DNA from: Phycisphaerae bacterium
GTDB taxonomy: Bacteria; Planctomycetota; Phycisphaerae; Sedimentisphaerales; Anaerohalosphaeraceae
Reading direction: 5' to 3'
Assembly: GCA_012729675.1 (NCBI GenBank)
Contig: JAAYCR010000073.1
Span: forward strand, 1-34,539
DNA: 34,539 bases
The translations under genes were made by a program, and so were the position numbers. This document shows positions 14,583 to 21,548 of the stretch, piece after piece; the first letter of the stretch is position 1, and each line of letters opens with the position of its first letter. The notes under the pieces were generated by a model. The model did not search any database and was not told the DNA's origin. It saw only the letters and a program-made list of their open reading frames with translations.

Positions 14583-16205
14583 ATGGAAACAGGCGTGGTT
14601 TTTACACTGCATCGTTACATTTTCAGGGAGTTGTTTCGGGTCTTTGTGCCGGCGACGGTGGCCATGATGCTGATGGTCTGCGTGGGGCTGCTGGTGCCGA
14701 TGATCATTGACTACGGCGTCAGCCCGGGGCAGATATTGCGGCTGATCGGGTACTTTTTGCCGGTGACACTGACGTTTGTGCTGCCGATGAGTGCGTTGTT
14801 TGCCGCCTCGGTGGTGTATGACCGGTTTGCCGCCGACCGGGAGTTGGACGCCTGTCGAGCCAGCGGCGTCAGCTTGGCCGTGATGCTGTATCCGGGGATA
14901 AGTCTGGCGATTTTGGCGGCGGCGGCCAACCTGATTTTGAGTTTTTACGTCTCGCCGGCGTTCGTGCATCGCAGCGAGCGGAGCGTCAAGTCCAACGCCG
15001 AGGACATCCTGTTTCGCAACATCCATCGCCGCGGGTATTACAATCTGCCCCGCAGCCGGTTTCGCCTGTATGCGGACAAAACAGTTCCGGAGATGAATCT
15101 TCTGGAAGGTGTGGTGATCCTTGAAACCCGTCCGGATTTTTCGACGCGGGTGATTTCCGCCCAGCGGGTTCGTGTGTCGATTGAGACCCATCGCAACTAC
15201 AATCAGGCCGTGATTGTCGCCGAGGATGCGTTTCGCTTTGACGACATTTCGCCGGTGTATATCGGGCGGCTGGAGGTGGAAGAGCAGTTTCCGCCTCTGC
15301 TGGGCGACAGCATCAAATTCAAAGAGATCGAGGAAATCAAGCGGATTCAGGCCGACAAGATGAACTATTTCCCGATTCGTGAGCGGGCGATGGAGGCACG
15401 CGCCCAGCTTGCGGTCGAATTGCTGGCCGAGACGCTGAACACGTCGTTTGCCGACAACACGCCCGTGCTGCTGGAAGAAGCCGGCGGCGCGCGGCGGTAT
15501 GTGCTGCTGGCCGAGGGCTGTTCGGTCGATGCGTCCAGGCCGTTTCGGCTCAATCTGATCGGGCCGGTCACGCTGGAGCAGCGCGATCGGTTTCGGGAGG
15601 ATTTGGCCGTGCGGTATGTCAGCCGCAGCGGGGACAACCGCATCGCGCTGCAGGGCGACGGCCCGGACCTGCGGATGGAGATGTCGCTGGAATCGCCCGC
15701 GTGGGAACGCACCGGCGGGTTTAGCGGCACGGCCTTACGCAAGTATGTCAATGATGTGGACTATCCGAAGGCGACTGCCGACCGGCTGGGGATCGATAAT
15801 CTGCTTGCCAAACTCGAAGCGGCGGGGTCGCCGGGCGCCGTGCTGGAGGGGGAGCCGAGCGGAGTGTTCACACAACTGACAGCGGATGTGCAACGTGCCG
15901 TTTCGCGGGCCGAGCGTGAGATCGCCTCGGAGGTCAACTCCCGGCTGGTGTTGGGGCTGGGGTCGATTGCGATTACGATGATGGGCATCGCGCTGGGGAT
16001 TCGGTTTCGCGGGGGGCATTTTCTCAGCGCCTTCGGGGCCAGTTCCATTCCGGCGGGCATTCTGATTGTGTTTATTATGTCCGGCAAACAGATGATAAAA
16101 AGCTCCTCGACGCCCGAACTGCTGGGCGTGGCGACGATCTGGGCAGGACTGGCGCTGCTGAGCGTCATGACGCTGATCGCCTATCGCAAACTGATGCGGA
16201 CGTAA
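14583..16205 (+). CDS. lptF: LptF/LptG-family LPS export permease, long form
   Basis: Inner-membrane permease of the lipopolysaccharide export system; with LptG and the LptB ATPase it extracts LPS and hands it to the periplasmic bridge. Three N-terminal membrane helices (about residues 15-40, 50-78 and 98-122) include RYIFRELFRVF and the family ASGVSLAVMLYP-type segment (here RASGVSLAVML). Three helices close the protein (about 455-475, 482-502 and 508-532). At 540 residues it is about 170 longer than E. coli LptF; the extra length lies in the periplasmic domain (about 130-440). ATG 14583 is used; a GTG at 14595 is possible. Three bases separate it from the second permease. Confidence 0.88.
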   Translation: METGVVFTLHRYIFRELFRVFVPATVAMMLMVCVGLLVPMIIDYGVSPGQILRLIGYFLPVTLTFVLPMSALFAASVVYDRFAADRELDACRASGVSLAVMLYPGISLAILAAAANLILSFYVSPAFVHRSERSVKSNAEDILFRNIHRRGYYNLPRSRFRLYADKTVPEMNLLEGVVILETRPDFSTRVISAQRVRVSIETHRNYNQAVIVAEDAFRFDDISPVYIGRLEVEEQFPPLLGDSIKFKEIEEIKRIQADKMNYFPIRERAMEARAQLAVELLAETLNTSFADNTPVLLEEAGGARRYVLLAEGCSVDASRPFRLNLIGPVTLEQRDRFREDLAVRYVSRSGDNRIALQGDGPDLRMEMSLESPAWERTGGFSGTALRKYVNDVDYPKATADRLGIDNLLAKLEAAGSPGAVLEGEPSGVFTQLTADVQRAVSRAEREIASEVNSRLVLGLGSIAITMMGIALGIRFRGGHFLSAFGASSIPAGILIVFIMSGKQMIKSSSTPELLGVATIWAGLALLSVMTLIAYRKLMRT

Positions 16206-16208
16206 ACG

Positions 16209-17327
16209 ATGAAAACGCTTGACCGATATATCGCCCGAAATTTTATGAACGGCTACCTGATCGCCCTGGGGGTGATGATGGGGATGTTCCTGGCGGTCGA
16301 TTTGTTTTTGAATATTGACGAGTTTGCCGAACATAGCGGCTTGGGGCTTTCGGGGATGCTGTACAATATCGGCTCATATTACGCGGTGCGCAGCATTTTG
16401 TGGTTTCGCGATCTGGGCGGCGTGGTGATTGTCATCGCGGCGGTGTTTTCGCTGACGCGGCTGACCCGCAACAATGAGATGATTGCGATTATGGCCTCCG
16501 GCGTCAGTCTTAAGCGGGTTTTGGCACCGATTCTGTTTTTGGCGCTGCTGCTGACCGGCGTATTGATTGTCGATCAGGAGCTTATCCTGCCGCGTGTGTC
16601 GGGCGAGTTGACGCGGAAACAGGATCAGCTTCCCGGCCATGCGTCTTACGACCTGTGGTTTGTCAATGACGCCAACGGCAGCCTGATCAGTTGCGTCGAG
16701 TATGCGGAAAAGGAAGAGACGATGCACCATCCGGTGATCGTACTGCGCGAGCCGCAGGATGCCGAGACCTGGCATGTGATCGGGCGGATTCAGGCGCGTC
16801 AGGCGGTGTATGACCGCCAGCGGGGGGGCTGGAGGCTTGAAGACGGCCAGTTGATGCGTATCCCCGGACAGGAGTTGGACGATCTGACGGTTCAGGACGT
16901 TGAGACCGTGGACTTTTATGCCACCAACCTGACGCCGGACGAATTGCCCCTGCGCCGCCGCGAACGGTTCAAATCGCTGCTCAGTCTGCGGCAGTTGACC
17001 GAAATCGAACAAAACCCCGGCACACGCCGAACCGAGTTGGTCGATATCGCCGTGCAGAAACACAGCCGCATCACGATGCCGATCATCAATCTGATTATGC
17101 TGATGGTCGCGCTGCCCGTCCTGGTCTGCCGCGACCCGAAGGATATGAAAAACGCGATTGTCACCAGCTTTCTGACGACGGCGTCGTGTTATACCGTTGC
17201 GTTTCTGTGTTCGCTGTTCGCCACCGAGGTCATCCTCGGCCAGATGCGCCCGGCGATATTCAGTTGGCTGCCGATTTTCATCTTTTTCCCCATCGCACTC
17301 ATTCAGATCGACTCCATGCGCACCTGA
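16209..17327 (+). CDS. lptG: LptF/LptG-family LPS export permease
   Basis: Partner permease of the LPS export transporter. The 372-residue length is normal. It has the LptG-like start MKTLDRYIARNFMNGYLIAL, membrane helices at about 15-35, 58-80 and 98-120, the coupling-loop segment NNEMIAIMASGVSLKRVL (about 94-111) that contacts LptB, a periplasmic beta domain (about 125-270), and C-terminal helices at about 285-303, 315-335 and 342-362. Only three bases separate it from the preceding permease, so they are cotranscribed. LptB, LptC and LptA are not in the window. Confidence 0.9.
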   Translation: MKTLDRYIARNFMNGYLIALGVMMGMFLAVDLFLNIDEFAEHSGLGLSGMLYNIGSYYAVRSILWFRDLGGVVIVIAAVFSLTRLTRNNEMIAIMASGVSLKRVLAPILFLALLLTGVLIVDQELILPRVSGELTRKQDQLPGHASYDLWFVNDANGSLISCVEYAEKEETMHHPVIVLREPQDAETWHVIGRIQARQAVYDRQRGGWRLEDGQLMRIPGQELDDLTVQDVETVDFYATNLTPDELPLRRRERFKSLLSLRQLTEIEQNPGTRRTELVDIAVQKHSRITMPIINLIMLMVALPVLVCRDPKDMKNAIVTSFLTTASCYTVAFLCSLFATEVILGQMRPAIFSWLPIFIFFPIALIQIDSMRT

Positions 17328-17371
17328 ACCCCGATTTTCTTAGACGGGATAACAGGATTTGCTGGCTGGAA

Positions 17372-17406
17372 AGTTCTTAGTTCTTAGTTCGTAGTTTGTA
17401 GTTCAG
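17372..17406 (+). repeat. Heptamer tandem repeat (AGTTCKT), five units
   Basis: Units agttctt, agttctt, agttcgt, agtttgt, agttcag, between lptG and the convergent thioesterase gene. It is the same family as the eleven-unit array at 20516-20592. Confidence 0.85.
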
Positions 17407-17433
17407 TGCAGCAGACCGATGAAAAAACCCGTA

Positions 17434-17895
17434 TCATTCGGCCGGGGTCATAAATGCGGGCATCCGGCGGGGTTTTCCGTGGGCGTCCACGCAGGCCAGG
17501 ATGGAGGTGCCTTCGCAGAGGATCAGGCCGGAGGATGGGCGTTTGAGGGTGTAGGTGTGCTCGACGCGGGCGGAGGTGACGCGGGTACAGGCGGTGGTCA
17601 GGTCGAGGGTCTCGTCGTAGAGGGCCGGGCGGCGGTACTTAGCCGTCAGTTCAGCGACGACAAAGAAGACGCCCGCCTTTTCGAGGTCGCTGTACGCCAG
17701 CCCGTTGGCCCGCAACAGCTCCGTCCGCCCCATTTCAAACCAGACGGGATAGACCGTATGATGCACCACGCCGGCCTGGTCGGTCTCGACATACCGCGGC
17801 ACGATCTGAATCGTGCATTCCTGCACCGTCGTCCGCGCCGGAAACGTCGCCTCGACGTTCATCTTGTATTCCTCTGTTCTGGGCTGTACCCGCAT
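17434..17895 (-). CDS. YbgC-like acyl-CoA thioesterase (hotdog fold)
   Basis: A 153-residue member of the 4-hydroxybenzoyl-CoA thioesterase/YbgC group, which hydrolyses acyl-CoA thioesters in the cytoplasm. The family core is RYVETDQAGVVHHTVYPVWF (about residues 34-53), with the catalytic-type aspartate in ETDQAGVVHH, followed by the long central helix EMGRTELLRANGL and the beta strands of a single hotdog domain. Two starts are possible: 17895 (ggag eight bases upstream) and 17862 (gagga seven upstream); the core is intact in both. No tol-pal genes are adjacent. Confidence 0.82.
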   Translation of the reverse strand: MRVQPRTEEYKMNVEATFPARTTVQECTIQIVPRYVETDQAGVVHHTVYPVWFEMGRTELLRANGLAYSDLEKAGVFFVVAELTAKYRRPALYDETLDLTTACTRVTSARVEHTYTLKRPSSGLILCEGTSILACVDAHGKPRRMPAFMTPAE

Positions 17896-17946
17896 GATAA
17901 TATCTCCGCTGCTGTTGATAACAGTATATCCGAAATCGCACCGAGT

Positions 17947-18075
17947 TCAATAGCCGTCAACTGTTTCTTTGAGGTGCAGGAGTACTCCAAAAAAAGTTGC
18001 CTGTTTAGTCCATTCGATCATCTCTTGAAATTCTACTTTGGCCTTGAGGAAGGCCGGTTCCTGTGATAAAATCAT
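17947..18075 (-). CDS. Small 42-residue ORF, possible transposase remnant
   Basis: A 42-codon frame with a good ribosome site (aggaga, eight bases before ATG). The product begins MILSQEPAFLKAKVEFQEMI and ends KETVDGY. The pattern of an aromatic/acidic helix FLKAKVEFQEMIEWTKQAT reminds me of the N-termini of ISKra4-like transposases, so it may be the stump of a lost insertion sequence, but this is a weak resemblance. It could also be a genuine small protein. It lies on the same strand as, and 51 bases upstream of, the thioesterase gene. Confidence 0.4.
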   Translation of the reverse strand: MILSQEPAFLKAKVEFQEMIEWTKQATFFGVLLHLKETVDGY

Positions 18076-18225
18076 ACGCGGTTCTCCTGTAAAGGTAAAT
18101 ACATTGCTTCCATTCCGTTATGTTTAGCCTTTCGAGACCCGTTGTGGCCTAATCAATGAATCGTAACCATAGTATTTATAAGGCGTTATGTCGTCGTATT
18201 TGTGGCTATAAAGCGGAGTATAAAT

Positions 18226-18759
18226 ATGGATTTTTTTGAAACAGTCAAAAAACGACATTGTTATCGCGGTGCATTCGAGTCCTCCCCTGTCCCGCGTGAG
18301 CATTTGAGGCAGATCGTTCAGGCCGGGCTGGATGCGCCGTCGGGCAAAAACGCCCAGACGACGCGATTTGTCATTGTCGATGATCCGATGCTCGTTCGCC
18401 CAATCGCCCAGATGCACGAGGCGAACAAGGCGATGCAGCAGGCACAGGCCTTCATCGCCTGCATCGTGGACGATGCGCCCGATGTGGTCTATGAAGGGCT
18501 GTCGTTTCAGGTTGAGGACTGTGCCGCCGCGGTGGAAAATATGCTGCTGGCGATCACGGCCCTCGGCTACGGCAGTGTCTGGATTGACGGCTGGCTCCGC
18601 GTCGCCGGCCGGGCCGAGGCCATCGGCCAACGGCTCAATCTGCCCGCTGGCAAACGCATCCGCATTCTGCTGCCCGTCGGCGTGCCGTCGGAAACCTACA
18701 AGCAACCGCCCAAATTACCCTTCGACCAACGCGCCTGGTTCAACGCTTATGGGAAATGA
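18226..18759 (+). CDS. Nitroreductase-family flavoprotein
   Basis: A 177-residue FMN-dependent oxidoreductase of the nitroreductase family; such enzymes use NAD(P)H to reduce nitro compounds, quinones or flavins. MDFFETVKKRHCYRGAFESS carries the phosphate-binding basic cluster. LDAPSGKNAQTTRFVIVDD is the FMN-binding motif, and AAVENMLLAITALGYGSVWI is the conserved helix and strand near the flavin. It is short for the family, as in the compact subgroup. The ATG at 18226 is chosen because gcggag lies seven bases upstream; a GTG 24 bases earlier is less likely. Its end overlaps the following zinc-ribbon gene by 11 bases. Confidence 0.85.
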   Translation: MDFFETVKKRHCYRGAFESSPVPREHLRQIVQAGLDAPSGKNAQTTRFVIVDDPMLVRPIAQMHEANKAMQQAQAFIACIVDDAPDVVYEGLSFQVEDCAAAVENMLLAITALGYGSVWIDGWLRVAGRAEAIGQRLNLPAGKRIRILLPVGVPSETYKQPPKLPFDQRAWFNAYGK

Positions 18760-18994
18760 TCAGAAGTCGAATGCCCAACAATCTGTGAAATCCGTGGTTT
18801 TAAAACCCACCGGTCAGCCTCTTCGATGCCCTAAATGCGGATCGACGGATATTGCCGAGATTGTGTATGACCCGCCCGCGATGACGGAGGAGCTTTTGGC
18901 ACAGATTCAGGCCAAGAGGGCGGTCGTCCGTGTCGGCGCGCAGAAAAAGCACCCGCCGCGTTACTATTGCAACTACTGCGGGTATGAATGGTAA
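18749..18994 (+). CDS. Small zinc-ribbon protein
   Basis: An 81-residue protein starting at an ATG inside the last codons of the nitroreductase gene (11-base overlap, different frame), indicating translational coupling. Two CxxC pairs, CPKCGSTD (about residues 28-35) and YYCNYCGYEW at the very C-terminus, are separated by a charged helix AMTEELLAQIQAKRAVVRVG. This is a clear zinc-ribbon layout. A partner or regulatory role for the nitroreductase is possible but inferred from position only. Its codon use matches the GC-rich neighbours, supporting a real gene. Confidence 0.7.
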   Translation: MGNDQKSNAQQSVKSVVLKPTGQPLRCPKCGSTDIAEIVYDPPAMTEELLAQIQAKRAVVRVGAQKKHPPRYYCNYCGYEW

Positions 18995-19476
18995 GGAAAG
19001 AAGCCCTCGGCTACGTAAAGCTGTGTTTGACGTTGACTACCCGGCCGCTGCTGCGCTTGCGATTATTGGTCGCTCGCCCCTTGCTGGTGCGTTGACGGGC
19101 GCGAAACCCGCTCTTGCGGGCACGCTTAACCAGACTCTTGCGATGATTCTTCACGAATATCTCCTGTTATTATCTAAGCTTAACCTGTTTCGAGACTTCC
19201 ATTATCTTTTATTCTTGTGTCGCACAATTATACAGAGTTGCCGGCCGATTGCAAGCATTGCTTGAAATTCTTTTTGAAATTCACGGTCCATCACGTTATT
19301 TCCATTTCCTCCGTGCAATTGTCGGCCCACCCTTTACATTATTCCCGAAATAGCGAACGATGAAAAATCTGCCTTTCGACAATTTGCAGCGGCTGGCGAT
19401 GATCAAACTCATCCTCGGATAACCACAGTTCTGCCTTTATCAACAAGCTGATGCTTGAACTACGCATGTGTGCTGC
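18995..19476. other. Intergenic region with decayed repeats
   Basis: There is no convincing gene. A 111-codon frame running through here continues out of the zinc-ribbon gene in another phase and shows no domain. Hairpin fragments such as cccgc-tctt-gcggg (about 19108) are present. The segment caagctgatgcttgaactacg (about 19446-19466) nearly repeats the element at 12280-12300. A 20-codon frame beginning MKNLPFDN at about 19360 is too short to judge. Confidence 0.4.
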
Positions 19477-20127
19477 TTACACGAAACGGAGTCGGATGTC
19501 GTTTTCCGTCAGGTCGATCTCGGCGTAGTGGCTGTCTTTGGCGGGGCCGGGGTTGAGCAGGGTCGTGGGGCCGATGTTGTCTGTTCCGATAATATCGTGG
19601 ATGTGGCCGCAGACGGCCAGCCGCGGGCGGGTGCGGTCGATGAAGGCTCGGATGGCCCGGTTACCGGCGTGCCGGTCGGGGCCGATGGCGTCCAGTCGGG
19701 TGTTCCATGGGGGCTGGTGGGATACCACGACCAGCCGTGAGGGGTCTTGGCAGTGGGCCAGGCCGCGGTCGAGGGCGTCGGTGAAGAGGCGCTCTCCCGC
19801 TTCGTTGGGCAGGCGGCCCAGTTCCGGCAGGGTGCCGCCGGCACCGACAAACCACCAGCCGTCCACGCCGACCGCTCGTCCGTGCAGGTTGCGGCCGTTT
19901 TGGGTCAGCCAGGCATCGACCATCGGCGTGTCGCAGTTGCCCGGCACGGCCAGGATCGTCCGGGCGTGTTGGCCGAGCGTGTCAAAGACGGCCTGGACGT
20001 GCTTTGTGTTGCCGAAGTTGGTGATGTCGCCGGCCAGCAGGACGACGTCGGCGGCTGACAAGGCCGTGTGCATCCGCTCCAGCGGCTCAAGCTGGCTGTG
20101 AATATCCGCCAATACCACGATTTTCAT
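19477..20127 (-). CDS. Calcineurin-like metallophosphoesterase
   Basis: A 216-residue phosphoesterase of the calcineurin-like superfamily. All the metal-binding blocks are visible: LADIH (Asp8, His10), LAGDITNFGN (Asp34), VPGNCD (Asn64 to Asp66), VVSHQPPWNT and CGHIHD near the C-terminus, with LLNPG following as in the YfcE-like group. Such proteins are dinuclear metal enzymes that hydrolyse phosphomonoesters or diesters; the substrate is not evident. No signal peptide is present, so it is cytoplasmic. aagggg about eight bases upstream supports the ATG. It is a single gene facing repeat-rich DNA on both sides. Confidence 0.88.
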   Translation of the reverse strand: MKIVVLADIHSQLEPLERMHTALSAADVVLLAGDITNFGNTKHVQAVFDTLGQHARTILAVPGNCDTPMVDAWLTQNGRNLHGRAVGVDGWWFVGAGGTLPELGRLPNEAGERLFTDALDRGLAHCQDPSRLVVVSHQPPWNTRLDAIGPDRHAGNRAIRAFIDRTRPRLAVCGHIHDIIGTDNIGPTTLLNPGPAKDSHYAEIDLTENDIRLRFV

Positions 20128-20224
20128 TGTCGCAACCCCTTATGCAAAATCCAAACGCTGGCCATTCTATGGCTTTGGCAGGAAGAATCAACCCTGCTTT
20201 GCCTGTAAATTGACTTCGTTTTTC

Positions 20225-20266
20225 AGAAGTCAGGAGTCAGAAGTCAGGAGTCAGAAGTCAGGAGTC
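20225..20266 (+). repeat. Heptamer tandem repeat (AGRAGTC)6
   Basis: The units agaagtc and aggagtc alternate three times, so the array is both a 7-mer and a 14-mer repeat; a degenerate eighth-base unit follows. It lies in the non-coding region upstream of the metallophosphoesterase. Confidence 0.9.
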
Positions 20267-20298
20267 AGGAGGTCGAATTTTTCTTGTTGTTTAATGGT

Positions 20299-20438
20299 GA
20301 TGGGCTAAAGCCCATCCTACGACTGGAATTTTTGTTGTTTTATGGGCGAACACGTAGGTTCGCCCCTACGAGGGTGGCGGGTAGTCCCCCTTTGCGGGGG
20401 GAGAGTTTTACCCATCGGTCTGCTGCGCAGAGCCGATG
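20299..20438. repeat. Second cluster of short hairpins
   Basis: Successive hairpins: gatgggc-taaa-gcccatc (20299-20316), gggcgaac/gttcgccc with a 6-base loop (20344-20365), tccccc/ggggga (20385-20402) and an imperfect catcgg/ccgatg stem around a cag core (20413-20438). It has the same architecture as 11970-12425 and lies between two heptamer arrays. No gene is seen in 20128-20790. Confidence 0.7.
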
Positions 20439-20515
20439 CCACCCGGGCGATGGTCAGCCCGGCCGGGACATGGGGGGGGATTGCACCCGGAAGTTAGGTA
20501 TTTGTCAAACAGAAT

Positions 20516-20592
20516 AGTTCTTAGTTCTTAGTTCTTAGTTCGTAGTTCGTAGTTCGTAGTTCGGAGTTCTGAGTTCGGAGTTCTTAGTTTGT
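20516..20592 (+). repeat. Heptamer tandem repeat (AGTTCKT), eleven units
   Basis: Eleven contiguous 7-bp units: agttctt three times, agttcgt three times, then agttcgg, agttctg, agttcgg, agttctt and agtttgt. Identical neighbours are clustered, as expected if units spread by local duplication. It is the longest of the heptamer arrays here and matches the family at 17372-17406. Confidence 0.92.
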
Positions 20593-20790
20593 GGCTTCGT
20601 GGTGTTTTTTTGATTTTTTGAGGAAATTGTTGATGTAATGCGGATTATTGCGTATGATTTGAACTAATTGCCGCCGGGGAAAGGGCGGCTGGGAGACATA
20701 AACAGAAGCCGAATTTTTTGAGGAGTTTTATCATGAGTGGAAGATCGTGAGATAACGAATTTATCCTCAACAACATTTGGAAGGTCTGTT

Positions 20791-21417
20791 ATGGCAAACA
20801 AGCTTATCGCATATATCCATAGGGTTCATCATTCCCGGCATGAAGTGGTCGAACGTCTTGGGACGTTTACAAGAGGCCGAAAACAATACGAGATACATTA
20901 TCTGAAGGAATCTGTTTGTGATCTACAAGGGACGATAGAGTTTCGCCGCGCCGATAGTTTATTTAAGTTTGAGTTCTCGACCCTTGATTACCGGCAAACA
21001 CTGAAGAATCTGCGTTTTGCCATCGACGACATTCTGGACAGAGAAACGATGTGGGAATGGGGCAATAAAGTGGATATAAAACAAAAGTCAGAGCGCGATG
21101 TTCGCATTTTCCTGCGCCTGCTCAGCCGAAAAATCTTATGGATTTCCGATCCACTGGTTGCCATCCCTTCAGAAGAGGACCCTGATGATATCAATGAAGC
21201 TTCCTTGTATTTGGCCAAAACCGCCGGCTGGATACGGAATAGTTACTGCCTCTGTAAAGCGTTGCGATGGGTCCCTTGGCGCCATCGCAGTCGTAAAGGG
21301 AAAAGACGTTATGGCCGTGGTTTCAATATTTTCAGACTCAATCGAGAGGCTTTGATTTCATTAAGAAACGCCATCAACGAAATTGGAGACGGTGATCGGG
21401 GGAATAATATTTATTGA
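20791..21417 (+). CDS. Hypothetical basic protein, unrecognised
   Basis: A 208-residue protein I do not recognise. It is rich in Arg, Lys and aromatic residues, with no signal peptide. One stretch, KALRWVPWRHRSRKGKRRYG, is strongly basic and could bind nucleic acid or be an unstructured loop. The start MANKLIAYIH is chosen because ggaagg lies about six bases upstream; the longer frame begins in repeat-like DNA. Composition is more AT-rich than in the neighbouring GC-rich genes. A copy of its last 58 coding bases occurs again at 23550-23608 beyond the GH97 gene, so the locus has been rearranged. Confidence 0.5.
   Translation: MANKLIAYIHRVHHSRHEVVERLGTFTRGRKQYEIHYLKESVCDLQGTIEFRRADSLFKFEFSTLDYRQTLKNLRFAIDDILDRETMWEWGNKVDIKQKSERDVRIFLRLLSRKILWISDPLVAIPSEEDPDDINEASLYLAKTAGWIRNSYCLCKALRWVPWRHRSRKGKRRYGRGFNIFRLNREALISLRNAINEIGDGDRGNNIY
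21340..21397 (+). repeat. Duplicated 3' end of the hypothetical gene, copy 1
   Basis: Matches 23550-23608 almost perfectly (a few substitutions and one inserted base). Copy 1 is within the intact gene. Confidence 0.85.
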
Positions 21418-21451
21418 GGGTATTGGGGGAAACTTGTATATTTTGTGTCAA

Positions 21452-21515
21452 CCTTTAAACATTGAATAGTGCACGGGCAAGATGCCCGTGCCACGGATTT
21501 TTAAAGGGTTGCCTT
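21452..21515 (+). repeat. Direct repeat left of the GH97 gene
   Basis: A 64-base segment with a perfect internal hairpin (cacgggca-aga-tgcccgtg, 21472-21490). It recurs in degenerate form at 23487-23549 on the other side of the GH97 gene. The same stem with loop ttt is found at 9036-9054. Confidence 0.8.
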
Positions 21516-21548
21516 GACAACAAAGTTATGGAAATATGGAGTAAAGTT

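Noticed and set aside
18930-19265. 111-codon frame after the zinc-ribbon gene
   Set aside because: It starts inside the zinc-ribbon gene in another phase, and its downstream part is decayed repeat DNA without any motif.
20225-20592. Possible CRISPR array
   Set aside because: Units are contiguous heptamers without spacers, so this is a simple tandem repeat.
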